Of a stretch of 13,275 nt of DNA, positions 1-7,756 are shown in pieces (positions within the stretch are counted from its first letter, which is position 1; each line of letters begins with the position of its first letter). The translations under genes and the position numbers were made by a program. The notes under the pieces are model-generated. The model was given only the letters and a program-made list of their open reading frames with translations. It was not told the origin of the DNA and did no database searches. The stretch is from CAYOLL01 sp964404765 [NCBI: uncultured Gemmatimonadota bacterium]. GTDB taxonomy: Bacteria > 4572-55. Location of the stretch: positions 1 through 13,275 of the forward strand of contig CAYOLL010000163.1 of the NCBI GenBank assembly GCA_964404765.1, given 5' to 3'.

Positions 1-11
1 AAGAATCGTAA

Positions 12-137
12 CCATTAAACGGGTCGCCCCGACGGGGCTGTATGGCTCTTTCCAGGATCGTCCCCAACGGCGGCTATACTTACCGTTTGGAAGCGGAGAC
101 TTTTCAAGAATCGGGACAAATTACGCTGAGCCGATAA
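12..137 (+). other. Possible 3' remnant of an upstream secreted-protein gene
   Basis: In the frame ending at the TAA at 135-137 the last residues read IVPNGGYTYRLEAETF, then end in ITLSR. This resembles the final strands of FlgD-like or type IX secretion sorting tails (typically NGVYxYRLxA...). The same frame is closed by a TAA at 9-11, so if this is a gene end, the upstream part must be in another frame or lost. The terminator at 173-205 fits a gene ending here. The match is short and judged by eye; chance resemblance is quite possible. Confidence 0.25.
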
Positions 138-172
138 TGTCGGAATTTCCAATTTCAAAGGCTTTCCCCACC

Positions 173-205
173 AGCCCGCCGGTGCTTTCACTGGCGGGCT
201 TTTTC
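173..205 (+). terminator. Rho-independent terminator
   Basis: AGCCCGCCGGTG (173-184) pairs with CACTGGCGGGCT (189-200) around a CTTT loop, with a single G-U pair, and is followed directly by a T run (200-204). It would end transcription from whatever lies left of the window and insulates the methyltransferase gene. Confidence 0.85.
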
Positions 206-225
206 GTTCAGCGCGCAAAAGCGGG

Positions 226-254
226 TTGACAAGCGGCAGATTTGGCGGTAGTTT
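226..254 (+). promoter_or_regulatory. Candidate sigma-70-type promoter for the methyltransferase gene
   Basis: A perfect TTGACA (226-231) lies 17 bp before TAGTTT (249-254). The -35 is consensus and the spacing ideal, but the -10 is poor. Its position just after a strong terminator and about 30 bp before the chosen ATG at 285 is right for a gene promoter. Confidence 0.35.
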
Positions 255-284
255 GCGGTGTTGAATATGAGCGAGGTAAAAATT

Positions 285-1460
285 ATGGATGAAACCCGTC
301 TGGCTTTTCTGCAAACACCGGCGGCCCAAAGTTTGTTGCATGAATTGGCCGATGTGCCCTTGACGCCGCAGTTGATCTTAAAAATTCGGCAGCGCCATCC
401 CGATCATACGGCGGCGGCCATCTCCGAGCTGCTGGAGTTGCGCCGGCACGCGCGTCAAAAATTCAGCCGCGCCGATCACATGTACTTTGACCGCAAGGGC
501 CTGGAGCAGGCGACAGCCGAGGCCGTGGCGGCCCATCACGCGGCGCGGTTTTCCGGCTATGGCTGCGTGGCCGACTTGTGCTGCGGGATCGGCGCCGATG
601 CGCTGGCACTGGCCACAGCCGGCCCCGATGTCATCGCCGTCGACATGGAAGTACTCAAGACCAAATTGACCGCCCTGAACAGCGCCGCCTGCGGCTTGAC
701 CGAAAAAATCAAACCGGTTTGCGCCGATGTCCAACTGTGGCGGCCGCGCGTCGATGCTTTCTACATTGACCCGGATCGGCGGTCGGGCCCGCAGCGCACC
801 GTTTCCTTAGCCGACATGCAGCCGTCTATCGACATCGTGGCCGATCTGCGCGCCATCTCCCCGCACATTGGCGTCAAAGTGTCGCCGGCCGTGCCGCTGA
901 GCGAGCTGCCGGACGATTGCGAGTTTGAGGTCGTCTCGCTGAAGGGCGACTGCAAGGAAGCCATGCTGTGGTTTGGCGATTTAAAAACAGCCGAACGCCG
1001 CGCTACGATCCTGCCCGGCGGACACAGCCTGACCCCGACCACCGAAAGATTCTTCCCGGCTACAAAGCCACCCGCCCAATATCTGCTGGAGCCTGACGCC
1101 GCCGTCATCCGGGCGCAATTGGTCAACACCCTGGCCGCGCAGTTAAATGCGACGAAGATTGACCCGAGCCTGGCGCTTTTATCCGTCGATACGATTCCCG
1201 AGACGCCTTTTGCCGTGGTCTTTCGCATTTTGGACAGCTTCCCGTTTCACATGAAAAGGCTCAAACAATGGCTGCAAGCGCGCGACGCCGGCGAGCTGAT
1301 TCTGCATCAACGCGGCTCGGCCCTGGAACCGGAACCGCTCCGGCGGCAGCTTAAATGCAAGGGCAGTCGGACGATTTCCTTATTTTTGACCCAAATCGCC
1401 GGCCAGCAATGGGTTTTTCAGGTGGAAAGAGTGGGCGCAAATGCTGCCCGACTTGCTTGA
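285..1460 (+). CDS. Class I SAM-dependent methyltransferase with THUMP-like C-terminal domain
   Basis: A 391-residue cytoplasmic enzyme predicted to transfer a methyl group from S-adenosylmethionine, most likely to an RNA. Motif I is VADLCCGIGAD (residues 95-105), followed by an acidic residue in VIAVDM (about 120) for the cofactor ribose. The motif FYIDPDRR (about 159-166) sits at the catalytic-loop position, like the DPP-type loop of trimethylguanosine-synthase relatives. The C-terminal 90 or so residues match the THUMP-like domain that follows this methyltransferase in Bacteroidetes and related phyla; the true substrate of that family is not known to me. I prefer ATG 285 because GAGG at 273-276 is well spaced from it; GTG 258 and ATG 267 are in-frame alternatives. 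It is probably monocistronic, since 175 bp separate it from the next gene. Family assignment is good; substrate is inference. Confidence 0.8.
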   Translation: MDETRLAFLQTPAAQSLLHELADVPLTPQLILKIRQRHPDHTAAAISELLELRRHARQKFSRADHMYFDRKGLEQATAEAVAAHHAARFSGYGCVADLCCGIGADALALATAGPDVIAVDMEVLKTKLTALNSAACGLTEKIKPVCADVQLWRPRVDAFYIDPDRRSGPQRTVSLADMQPSIDIVADLRAISPHIGVKVSPAVPLSELPDDCEFEVVSLKGDCKEAMLWFGDLKTAERRATILPGGHSLTPTTERFFPATKPPAQYLLEPDAAVIRAQLVNTLAAQLNATKIDPSLALLSVDTIPETPFAVVFRILDSFPFHMKRLKQWLQARDAGELILHQRGSALEPEPLRRQLKCKGSRTISLFLTQIAGQQWVFQVERVGANAARLA

Positions 1461-1578
1461 GTCCACAGTCAAGTTTCTTGTTTGGCCAGGTTTAGCATGG
1501 TTAAGCGAACATTTACCGGATATTCGCTGTATGAAGAACGGTGTGTGTTATTTGAATCCGGCTGCTGGCCCGGAAATG

Positions 1579-1611
1579 AGAAATGACGTTTTTTTCAAAA
1601 AAATCATTTCT
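1579..1611. repeat. AT-rich inverted repeat upstream of the adaptor gene
   Basis: AGAAATGA (1579-1586) is mirrored by TCATTTCT (1604-1611), and between them T7 (1589-1595) faces A7 (1597-1603) across a single C. Only the CG at 1587-1588 is unpaired. It ends 16 bp before the GGAGG of the next gene. It could be an operator for a dimeric regulator or an RNA hairpin in the leader; it does not look like a terminator because no T tract follows. Confidence 0.5.
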
Positions 1612-1635
1612 AAAATCATAAAAAATGGAGGAACT

Positions 1636-2679
1636 ATGTATCGTCAGATTAAATTTGTATTGCCGGGCGTTGTCGCACTATTTGTGATTAGCTTTATTTC
1701 CTCATCAAAAGCGCAGCCGGGGCCAGGCAAACCTGCTGCCGAAGCTATCGCCGTGCAGGTGGAGGTTGTGACCGCCGAGAAATTGGGTGACCGCGTAACG
1801 GCAGTCGGCACCCTTCTGCCTAATGAAGAGGTGGAAATTCGCAGCGAGATTTCCGGGAAAGTGGAGCAGATCCGGTTTAAAGAAGGCAGCCGGGTGCAAA
1901 AGGGCGAGGTTCTGTTTAAAATCAACGACGCCGAGCTGCAAGCGCAGTTGGCTCGCGCCCAATCACGCCAACTGATCGCCGCTCAACAAGCCGAGCGCCA
2001 GCGTCAGCTATTTGAGAAGGGTCTGACCAGCAAGGAAGATTTTGACAACGCCGTCAATGAGCTGAATGTCATCAAGGCCGAGCAGCAGTTGATCCAGGCT
2101 CAATTGGCCAAGACGGAAGTCCGTGCGCCTTTCGGCGGCAAGGTCGGCTTGCGCTACATCAGCGAAGGCAGCTATATTTCCCCGACGACCCGCATTACCA
2201 TCCTGCAGGATAACACTCGCACCAAGCTTGATTTTACAGTTCCGGAAAAATATGCCGCCGCGCTGCATATTGGCGATAAAGTCAACTTTACAGTACAAGG
2301 AAATACCGCGCAGTTTGATGGCCAAATCTATGCGCTGGAAACAAAAATAGACAGCGCTACCCGCACCCGCCGTGTCCGCGCGATGTGCCCAAATCCAAAA
2401 GACATCCTGATTCCCGGCGCCTTTGCTGAAGTGGAGCTGATGCTGCAGCAGCGGGAAAGTCTGACCATCCCGGCCTATGCCCTGATTCCGGATTTGAAGG
2501 GCCAGCGGGTTTTTATCTGCAAAGACGGTAAAGCCGCGTCCCGTCAGGTTCAAACCGGCGCCCGGTCCGATACCCGGGTCGAAATTACGCAGGGCTTGAG
2601 CGCGGGCGACAGTCTGCTTATCTCCGCTATTTTGCAGCTCCGGCCTGGTATGGCTGTTCACCCGGTTGTGAAGCAGTAA
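1636..2679 (+). CDS. Efflux periplasmic adaptor subunit (RND/HlyD-type membrane fusion protein)
   Basis: A 347-residue periplasmic adaptor that would link an inner-membrane pump to an outer-membrane channel. The N-terminus has a short basic segment and hydrophobic stretch (about residues 5-22) ending SSSKAQ, a plausible signal peptide. The order fits the family: first half-lipoyl motif around 70-95 (KVEQIRFKEGSRVQKGEVL), a short coiled-coil hairpin about 98-160, second half-lipoyl motif APFGGKVG (164-171), a beta-barrel about 195-270, then a membrane-proximal domain to the end. The start at ATG 1636 is set by GGAGG at 1627-1631 and by the signal peptide; an in-frame ATG at 1441 would overlap the previous gene and bury the signal peptide. 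Adaptors are normally followed by an RND permease or ABC genes, but none is present here, so the partner must be encoded elsewhere or is lost. An AT-rich inverted repeat just upstream may regulate it. Confidence 0.88.
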   Translation: MYRQIKFVLPGVVALFVISFISSSKAQPGPGKPAAEAIAVQVEVVTAEKLGDRVTAVGTLLPNEEVEIRSEISGKVEQIRFKEGSRVQKGEVLFKINDAELQAQLARAQSRQLIAAQQAERQRQLFEKGLTSKEDFDNAVNELNVIKAEQQLIQAQLAKTEVRAPFGGKVGLRYISEGSYISPTTRITILQDNTRTKLDFTVPEKYAAALHIGDKVNFTVQGNTAQFDGQIYALETKIDSATRTRRVRAMCPNPKDILIPGAFAEVELMLQQRESLTIPAYALIPDLKGQRVFICKDGKAASRQVQTGARSDTRVEITQGLSAGDSLLISAILQLRPGMAVHPVVKQ

Positions 2680-2717
2680 TATACTTTTACAGGGCATAAA
2701 CTTTCATTTTTGTTTTC

Positions 2718-2782
2718 ACCGCGGAGTTCGAGGAGATCGCTGAGAAAATAAAAAAACAGCCGTTCTCTGCGTCCTCAGCGGT
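2718..2782. repeat. Imperfect palindromic intergenic repeat
   Basis: The 314-bp gap 2680-2993 holds no convincing gene. Its main structure is an inverted repeat: ACCGCGGAG (2718-2726) pairs with CTCAGCGGT (2774-2782) at 8 of 9 positions, and CGCTGAGAA (2738-2746) pairs with TTCTCTGCG (2763-2771) at 8 of 9. The left arm has about nine extra bases, which look like an insertion. The sequence type (ACCGC.GAG...CTCTGCG) resembles widespread dispersed intergenic palindromes; membership of a genomic family is inferred. The rest of the gap is AT-rich and may carry the promoter of the following gene, but I see no convincing hexamers. Confidence 0.6.
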
Positions 2783-2993
2783 TAAACTAAAAAGTGAATT
2801 CTACGACCGGGTAAGATGAGAGGGCGTGCTGCTCATGCTCGCTTTTTGTTGACCTCAATCCTCGTATTTGGGCAGTGTTCAAGCCCACCATCAATTAATC
2901 CGCCCAAAATCAAATGGATATTTGCATCCAAAGCCGGGTTATATTATCTTATCCAGTGGCTGAATCGTCAGCCAATAACCCGGGGGACATTGC

Positions 2994-5900
2994 ATGAATC
3001 GGCTTTTTTGGCCGATTTGGGGACTGTTGTTCAGCCTGCTCGCTTTTGGTCAGTCTGCAAAAGCGGCAGACAGCGCCACTCAAATCGGCTTGCCCTATAT
3101 CCAAAACTACACGCCCAAAGAATACGGCGGTCAGATCACGAACTGGACTATTGTTCAGGATCCACGCGGCGTCATGTATTTCGGCAACGATGCCGGTGTG
3201 CTGGAATATGATGGCGTCACATGGCGGCTCATTCCGACCCAAAACCGCACCATCGTTCGCTCGCTCGATATTGATTCGACCGGCGTCATCTATGTCGGGG
3301 CCGAGGGCGAATTCGGCTATCTGGCCGCGGACGCCGCCGGTCAACTGCGCTTTGTGTCACTGGTGGACAGTGTGCCGGAAAAATATCGCATTTTTGGCGA
3401 TGTCTGGCAAACGCTCGTTACCAGTCGCGGGGTCTATTTTCGGACGACCGAGTACCTCTTTTGCTGGACAGGCCACGCGATCAAGGTTTGGGCGCCCAAG
3501 CACTCTTTTCACACCGCTTTTGTGATTAATGACTCGCTGTACGTGCGCCAATGGGATGTGGGTTTGATGGTCATGCGCGGCGAGTCGCTGGAGTTGCTGC
3601 CTGAGGGCGAAAAGTTTGCTGACGAGCGCGTCTACATTATGTTGCCATACGACGACGGTATTTCGATCAAGCCGAAGTTGTTGATTGGCGGACGGTCAAT
3701 GGGCTTGCAGCTTTTTGACGGTCAGCATGTGACGCCGTTTCAGACCGATATTGACGCTCAATTGCTGGATGCGCAACTGTATCATGCCGCCCGGCTTAGT
3801 GACGGATCCATTGCTATTGCCACGCTGCGACGCGGCATCATTTTGATCGACCGCAACGGGCGGTTCCGACAGGGCTTCGATAAGTCGTCGGGTTTGCAGG
3901 ATGAAAATGTCAAATACGTCTATGCCGACCGGCAGGGCGGCTTGTGGGCCGCGCTGAACAACGGCCTCTCGCGTATTAAACTGGTCTCGGAAATTTCTAT
4001 TTTTGACGAACGGGCCGGGCTGGGCGGCACACCCAATACGTTGTGCCGTTTTAACGGGCGGCTCTATGCCGGTACCAGCCGTGGCCTGTATTATCTGGCT
4101 GAACCTGATTCCACCGGTCAGGCCCGTTTTGTGCAACTCCCGGATATTGCCAGCGAATGCCACGATCTTAAACCCGCGTTTGACCGCCTTCTGGCCGCGA
4201 CCAATGACGGCGTTTATGAGATCAGCGATGCCCGGGCCCATCTGTTGACCAGCCCGGAGCATTCCAAATCACTGGAGCGGTATTCGCTCTGCTTGCTGCA
4301 ATCACGGGTTACGCCGCAAAATATCTATGCCGGCTTGCGGGACGGCCTGGTCTGCTTGCGTTATAATCCGGCCCGGTCCGACAGCCCATGGACCGACCTG
4401 GGCAAAGTGGCCGATTTCAGCATTCGCATCGAAAGTCTGGGCGAGACCGCTGACGGCCGGCTATGGTTGGGCACCCGCTATCAGGGCTTGATCAGCGTCC
4501 ATTTTTTCTCCGGTTACGATATCGCGCCGCGCACGATTTTTTATGGAGTGGCAGACGGCCTGCCGCAGGGCGAAATTGTGGTGACAACCCTGGCCGGGCG
4601 AACGGTTTTTGCCGCCCGCGACGGCCTCTATCATTTTGACGAAACGACCCAAACCATTCGTCCCAATGAAACGCTGTGCGAAAGTTCGAATCAGACCGAT
4701 GACGGCAAAAAACGCCGTGTCGGTTCCGTGCGTCAAAGCCTGCCTGGTCAACGAAAGCGCCAGCTCTTAAAGATTCCGGAAAGCGCAGCCGGGGCGATTC
4801 AACTGGCCGAGGATGCCGTCGGCAACGTCTGGCTGCGCAGTGACAAAGCGCTGGGTCAGGCTGTGCGCCAGGATGATAGCGCCTATGTCTGGCAGCCGCG
4901 CCAACTCTTGCGCGTGTCCGACAGCAATATCAAAGTGATTTACCCGGAAGGCGCGGGTCTGGTCTGGTTTGGGATGCCGGAAGGTCTGGCGCTGTACAAT
5001 CCGGCCAAAGCGGATACCGGGGCGGTCACGCTGCAAACGATTCTGCGGCAGGTCGTCGCGCGCGGTGATTCTATGATCTATGGCGGGACCGGCCTTTTGC
5101 CGCACGAATTGACGCTTGGCTATGATGTCAACGGCCTGCGTTTTAGTTTTGCCCTGCCCGGTTTTGATCAGGAAACTGCCAATCGCTATCAGTACCGTCT
5201 GGAAAATTTTGACAAAGGCTGGTCGAGTTGGACCGCCGAAACCCGCCGTGAATATACCAACCTGCCCGAAGGCGCCTATCGTTTTCAAGTCCGGGGGCGC
5301 AACGTCTATGGAAATGTGGGCGCGCCGCATGAGTTTGCCTTTGAAATCCTGCCGCCGTGGTATCGAACCTGGTGGGCCTATTCGCTGTATCTGATTACAG
5401 TTGGGCTTGTTTTTGCCGGCGGCGTCTTTGGCTACGCGCATTATCAGGCCAAAAAACAGGCCGTGCAGATGACCGCCAAAGAAGCCGAGTTGCAAAAACA
5501 GCGTGACGAAGCCGACCGCTTGCAATCGCTCAACGAAAAAATGCAACAATTGGACAAGCTGAAAGATGAGTTCCTGGCCAACACCTCGCACGAACTGCGC
5601 ACGCCGCTCAACGGCATCATCGGCCTGGCCGAATCGCTGATTGACGGCGTGGCCGGACCGCTGAACAAAGTTGCGGTCGAAAATTTGCGCATGGTCATTT
5701 CCAGCGGCCGCCGCCTGTCCACACTGGTCAACGATATTCTCGACTTCTCCAAGCTTAAAAATCAGGAACTAATCCTGCAGCAAAAACCGGTCGATATGGG
5801 CCAAATTACCGGTATGGTTTTGACGTTGTGCAAAACGCTGGCCTCCGGCAAACCGATTGTGTTGATTAACAAAATCTCGCCTGACGCGCCGGCAGTGTAC

Positions 5901-7688
5901 GGCGACGAAAATCGCATTCAACAAATTATGTATAATCTGATCGGCAATGCCATCAAGTTTACCGAATCGGGCTCCGTGACGGTTTCTGCCACTGTTGAGC
6001 CCGTGCCGGTCGAAGCGCAGTCGTTGGCCGCGTTTTTGACCATCACCGTAGCCGACACCGGCATCGGCATTCCCGCCGATAAATTCGACAAAATCTTTCA
6101 ATCTTTTGAGCAAGCTGACGGCTCGACGGCGCGAACGTACGGCGGCACCGGCCTGGGTTTGGCCGTCACCAAAAAGCTGGTCGAGTTGCACGGCGGGCGG
6201 GTTTGGCTGGAGTCGGAAGTCGGCAAAGGCTCGATTTTTCACTTTACGCTGCCGATTAGTGTCGAACAATTGTCCACTGAAGAGCGCGAGGCCGTAGCCG
6301 CCTTGCGACGCGATGAATCCGTAATCGAAATGAGCGCTCCCCTGGCCACGCTTAGGCGGGAGGATTTTGTTGCCGATGACGCTGACAGCGAACTTTTCGT
6401 AGAAGGTCGGCGGCCGGTCAATGGTAACGGCGACAACGATCACCATAAATATCGCATCCTGGTCGTCGATGATGAGCCGGTCAATATTCAGGTCGTATCC
6501 AACATGTTGACCATTCAGCATTATCACGTGGCCGCGGCATTGAATGGATTGGAGGCGCTGGCTTATTTCAAAAAGGGCGAAAAGTTCGATCTGGTCTTGC
6601 TGGACGTGATGATGCCGCGCATGTCCGGCTACGAAGTGTGCGAAAAAATCCGCCAGATTCATCCGGCCACGACCATGCCGATTATCCTGTTGACCGCCAA
6701 AAATCAGGTGTCCGATCTGGTCACCGGCTTTAACAGCGGCGCTAACGACTATCTGACCAAGCCTTTCTCCAAAAATGAATTGATGGCCCGCATCCGCACC
6801 CATCTGACGTTGGCTCGGCTTAACACGGCTTCGACGCGCTTCGTCCCGCGCGAGTTCTTGAATTTTTTAGACAAAGAGAGCCTGGCGGAAGTCAAGCTGG
6901 GCGATCAGGTGCAGCGCGAAATGACCGTGCTGTTTTCCGACATCCGCTCGTTTACTACCCTGTCGGAAAAGATGACGCCGGAGCAGAATTTTCGCTTCAT
7001 CAACGACTATCTCAGCCGGATGGAGCCGGCCATCAACGATCACCGCGGCTTTATCGACAAGTATATTGGCGACGCGATTATGGCCCTTTTTGGCGGCACT
7101 GCTGACGACGGCGTGCAGGCCGCCATCGGCATGATGAACAATCTGGAAGAATATAATCGGCAGCGGGCCGGCGAAGGCGAGGAGGACATCCACATCGGCA
7201 TCGGCCTGAATACGGGCATGTTGATGTTGGGCACGGTCGGCGGGAGTAACCGCATGGACGGCACGGTCATCAGCGACGCGGTCAATCTGTCCTCGCGCAT
7301 CGAGGGCATGACCAAGATGTACGGCGTCGCCATTCTGATCAGCGACAACACCTATCGCCATCTGAAAGACCCGACGGTTTACGGCACCCGCGTCATCGAC
7401 AAAGTCAAAGTCAAGGGCAAGACCGAACCGGTCGTCGTCTACGAAGTTTTTGAGGGCGATCCGGCCGATATTCGCAAGATCAAATACGATACGAAGATGA
7501 TGTTTGAGGAAGGCTGGGGCCTGTACCAAACCGGCGATTTCAGCGAAGCGCTGCTGCTGTTTAAGCGCTGCCTGAACCGGCATCCCGGCGATGGCGCGGC
7601 CCGCCTCTTTGTCGACCGTTGCGAGCAAATGCAAGCCGCCGGCAAACCCACCAATTGGGACGGGGTGATGGCGTTGACGAGTAAGTGA
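2994..7688 (+). CDS. Propeller sensor / hybrid histidine kinase / receiver / class III adenylate cyclase fusion
   Basis: A 1564-residue transmembrane signalling protein. In order: signal peptide (about 1-25, ending AKAA); a periplasmic two-component-regulator propeller (about 30-690, with WAALNNGLSRI-type blade motifs); a Y_Y_Y domain (about 712-785, with YRLENFDKGW); one membrane helix (about 795-817); a short coiled coil; HisKA with phospho-acceptor His866 in SHELRTPLNG; HATPase with N box around Asn985, Asp1021 in DTGIGIP and GGTGLGL at 1050-1056; a receiver (about 1153-1275) with Asp1159/Asp1160, phospho-acceptor Asp1204 and Lys1256; a class III cyclase (about 1308-1480) with metal-binding Asp1316 and Asp1360, Lys1356, Thr1424, Asn1431 and Arg1435; and a TPR-like tail. 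All key residues are present, so it should phosphorylate itself and make a cyclic nucleotide. Relatives of the sensor half usually end in AraC-type DNA-binding domains; this one does not. The start is supported by GGGGGA at 2982-2987 and the signal peptide. Between blades, residues 571-589 form an odd strongly basic stretch. cAMP rather than cGMP is inferred from Lys/Thr. Confidence 0.93.
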   Translation: MNRLFWPIWGLLFSLLAFGQSAKAADSATQIGLPYIQNYTPKEYGGQITNWTIVQDPRGVMYFGNDAGVLEYDGVTWRLIPTQNRTIVRSLDIDSTGVIYVGAEGEFGYLAADAAGQLRFVSLVDSVPEKYRIFGDVWQTLVTSRGVYFRTTEYLFCWTGHAIKVWAPKHSFHTAFVINDSLYVRQWDVGLMVMRGESLELLPEGEKFADERVYIMLPYDDGISIKPKLLIGGRSMGLQLFDGQHVTPFQTDIDAQLLDAQLYHAARLSDGSIAIATLRRGIILIDRNGRFRQGFDKSSGLQDENVKYVYADRQGGLWAALNNGLSRIKLVSEISIFDERAGLGGTPNTLCRFNGRLYAGTSRGLYYLAEPDSTGQARFVQLPDIASECHDLKPAFDRLLAATNDGVYEISDARAHLLTSPEHSKSLERYSLCLLQSRVTPQNIYAGLRDGLVCLRYNPARSDSPWTDLGKVADFSIRIESLGETADGRLWLGTRYQGLISVHFFSGYDIAPRTIFYGVADGLPQGEIVVTTLAGRTVFAARDGLYHFDETTQTIRPNETLCESSNQTDDGKKRRVGSVRQSLPGQRKRQLLKIPESAAGAIQLAEDAVGNVWLRSDKALGQAVRQDDSAYVWQPRQLLRVSDSNIKVIYPEGAGLVWFGMPEGLALYNPAKADTGAVTLQTILRQVVARGDSMIYGGTGLLPHELTLGYDVNGLRFSFALPGFDQETANRYQYRLENFDKGWSSWTAETRREYTNLPEGAYRFQVRGRNVYGNVGAPHEFAFEILPPWYRTWWAYSLYLITVGLVFAGGVFGYAHYQAKKQAVQMTAKEAELQKQRDEADRLQSLNEKMQQLDKLKDEFLANTSHELRTPLNGIIGLAESLIDGVAGPLNKVAVENLRMVISSGRRLSTLVNDILDFSKLKNQELILQQKPVDMGQITGMVLTLCKTLASGKPIVLINKISPDAPAVYGDENRIQQIMYNLIGNAIKFTESGSVTVSATVEPVPVEAQSLAAFLTITVADTGIGIPADKFDKIFQSFEQADGSTARTYGGTGLGLAVTKKLVELHGGRVWLESEVGKGSIFHFTLPISVEQLSTEEREAVAALRRDESVIEMSAPLATLRREDFVADDADSELFVEGRRPVNGNGDNDHHKYRILVVDDEPVNIQVVSNMLTIQHYHVAAALNGLEALAYFKKGEKFDLVLLDVMMPRMSGYEVCEKIRQIHPATTMPIILLTAKNQVSDLVTGFNSGANDYLTKPFSKNELMARIRTHLTLARLNTASTRFVPREFLNFLDKESLAEVKLGDQVQREMTVLFSDIRSFTTLSEKMTPEQNFRFINDYLSRMEPAINDHRGFIDKYIGDAIMALFGGTADDGVQAAIGMMNNLEEYNRQRAGEGEEDIHIGIGLNTGMLMLGTVGGSNRMDGTVISDAVNLSSRIEGMTKMYGVAILISDNTYRHLKDPTVYGTRVIDKVKVKGKTEPVVVYEVFEGDPADIRKIKYDTKMMFEEGWGLYQTGDFSEALLLFKRCLNRHPGDGAARLFVDRCEQMQAAGKPTNWDGVMALTSK

Positions 7689-7756
7689 GAAAACCGCACA
7701 GCGCCAATTACGAAAGGCCAAAGAACTGGTAGACCTTATTCAAAAAGAGTTTACTC

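Noticed and set aside
26-38. GCCCC-GAC-GGGGC hairpin as a second terminator
   Set aside because: The stem is only 5 bp, has no T run, and lies within possible coding sequence.
1441-1635. Longer N-terminus for the adaptor starting at ATG 1441
   Set aside because: It would overlap the methyltransferase gene, add 65 residues without family similarity and bury the signal peptide; GGAGG precisely precedes ATG 1636.
2816-3211. A 131-codon + strand frame across the start of the sensor gene
   Set aside because: It overlaps the sensor gene in another frame, lacks a ribosome-binding site and has no recognisable motif. The signal peptide and GGGGGA support ATG 2994 instead.
5769-6803. Long open frame on the minus strand within the sensor gene
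   Set aside because: It is antisense to clear histidine-kinase and receiver motifs; long antisense frames are a by-product of GC-rich coding sequence.
6867-7721. Long minus-strand frame opposite the cyclase domain
   Set aside because: Same reason: conserved cyclase residues on the + strand explain the sequence.
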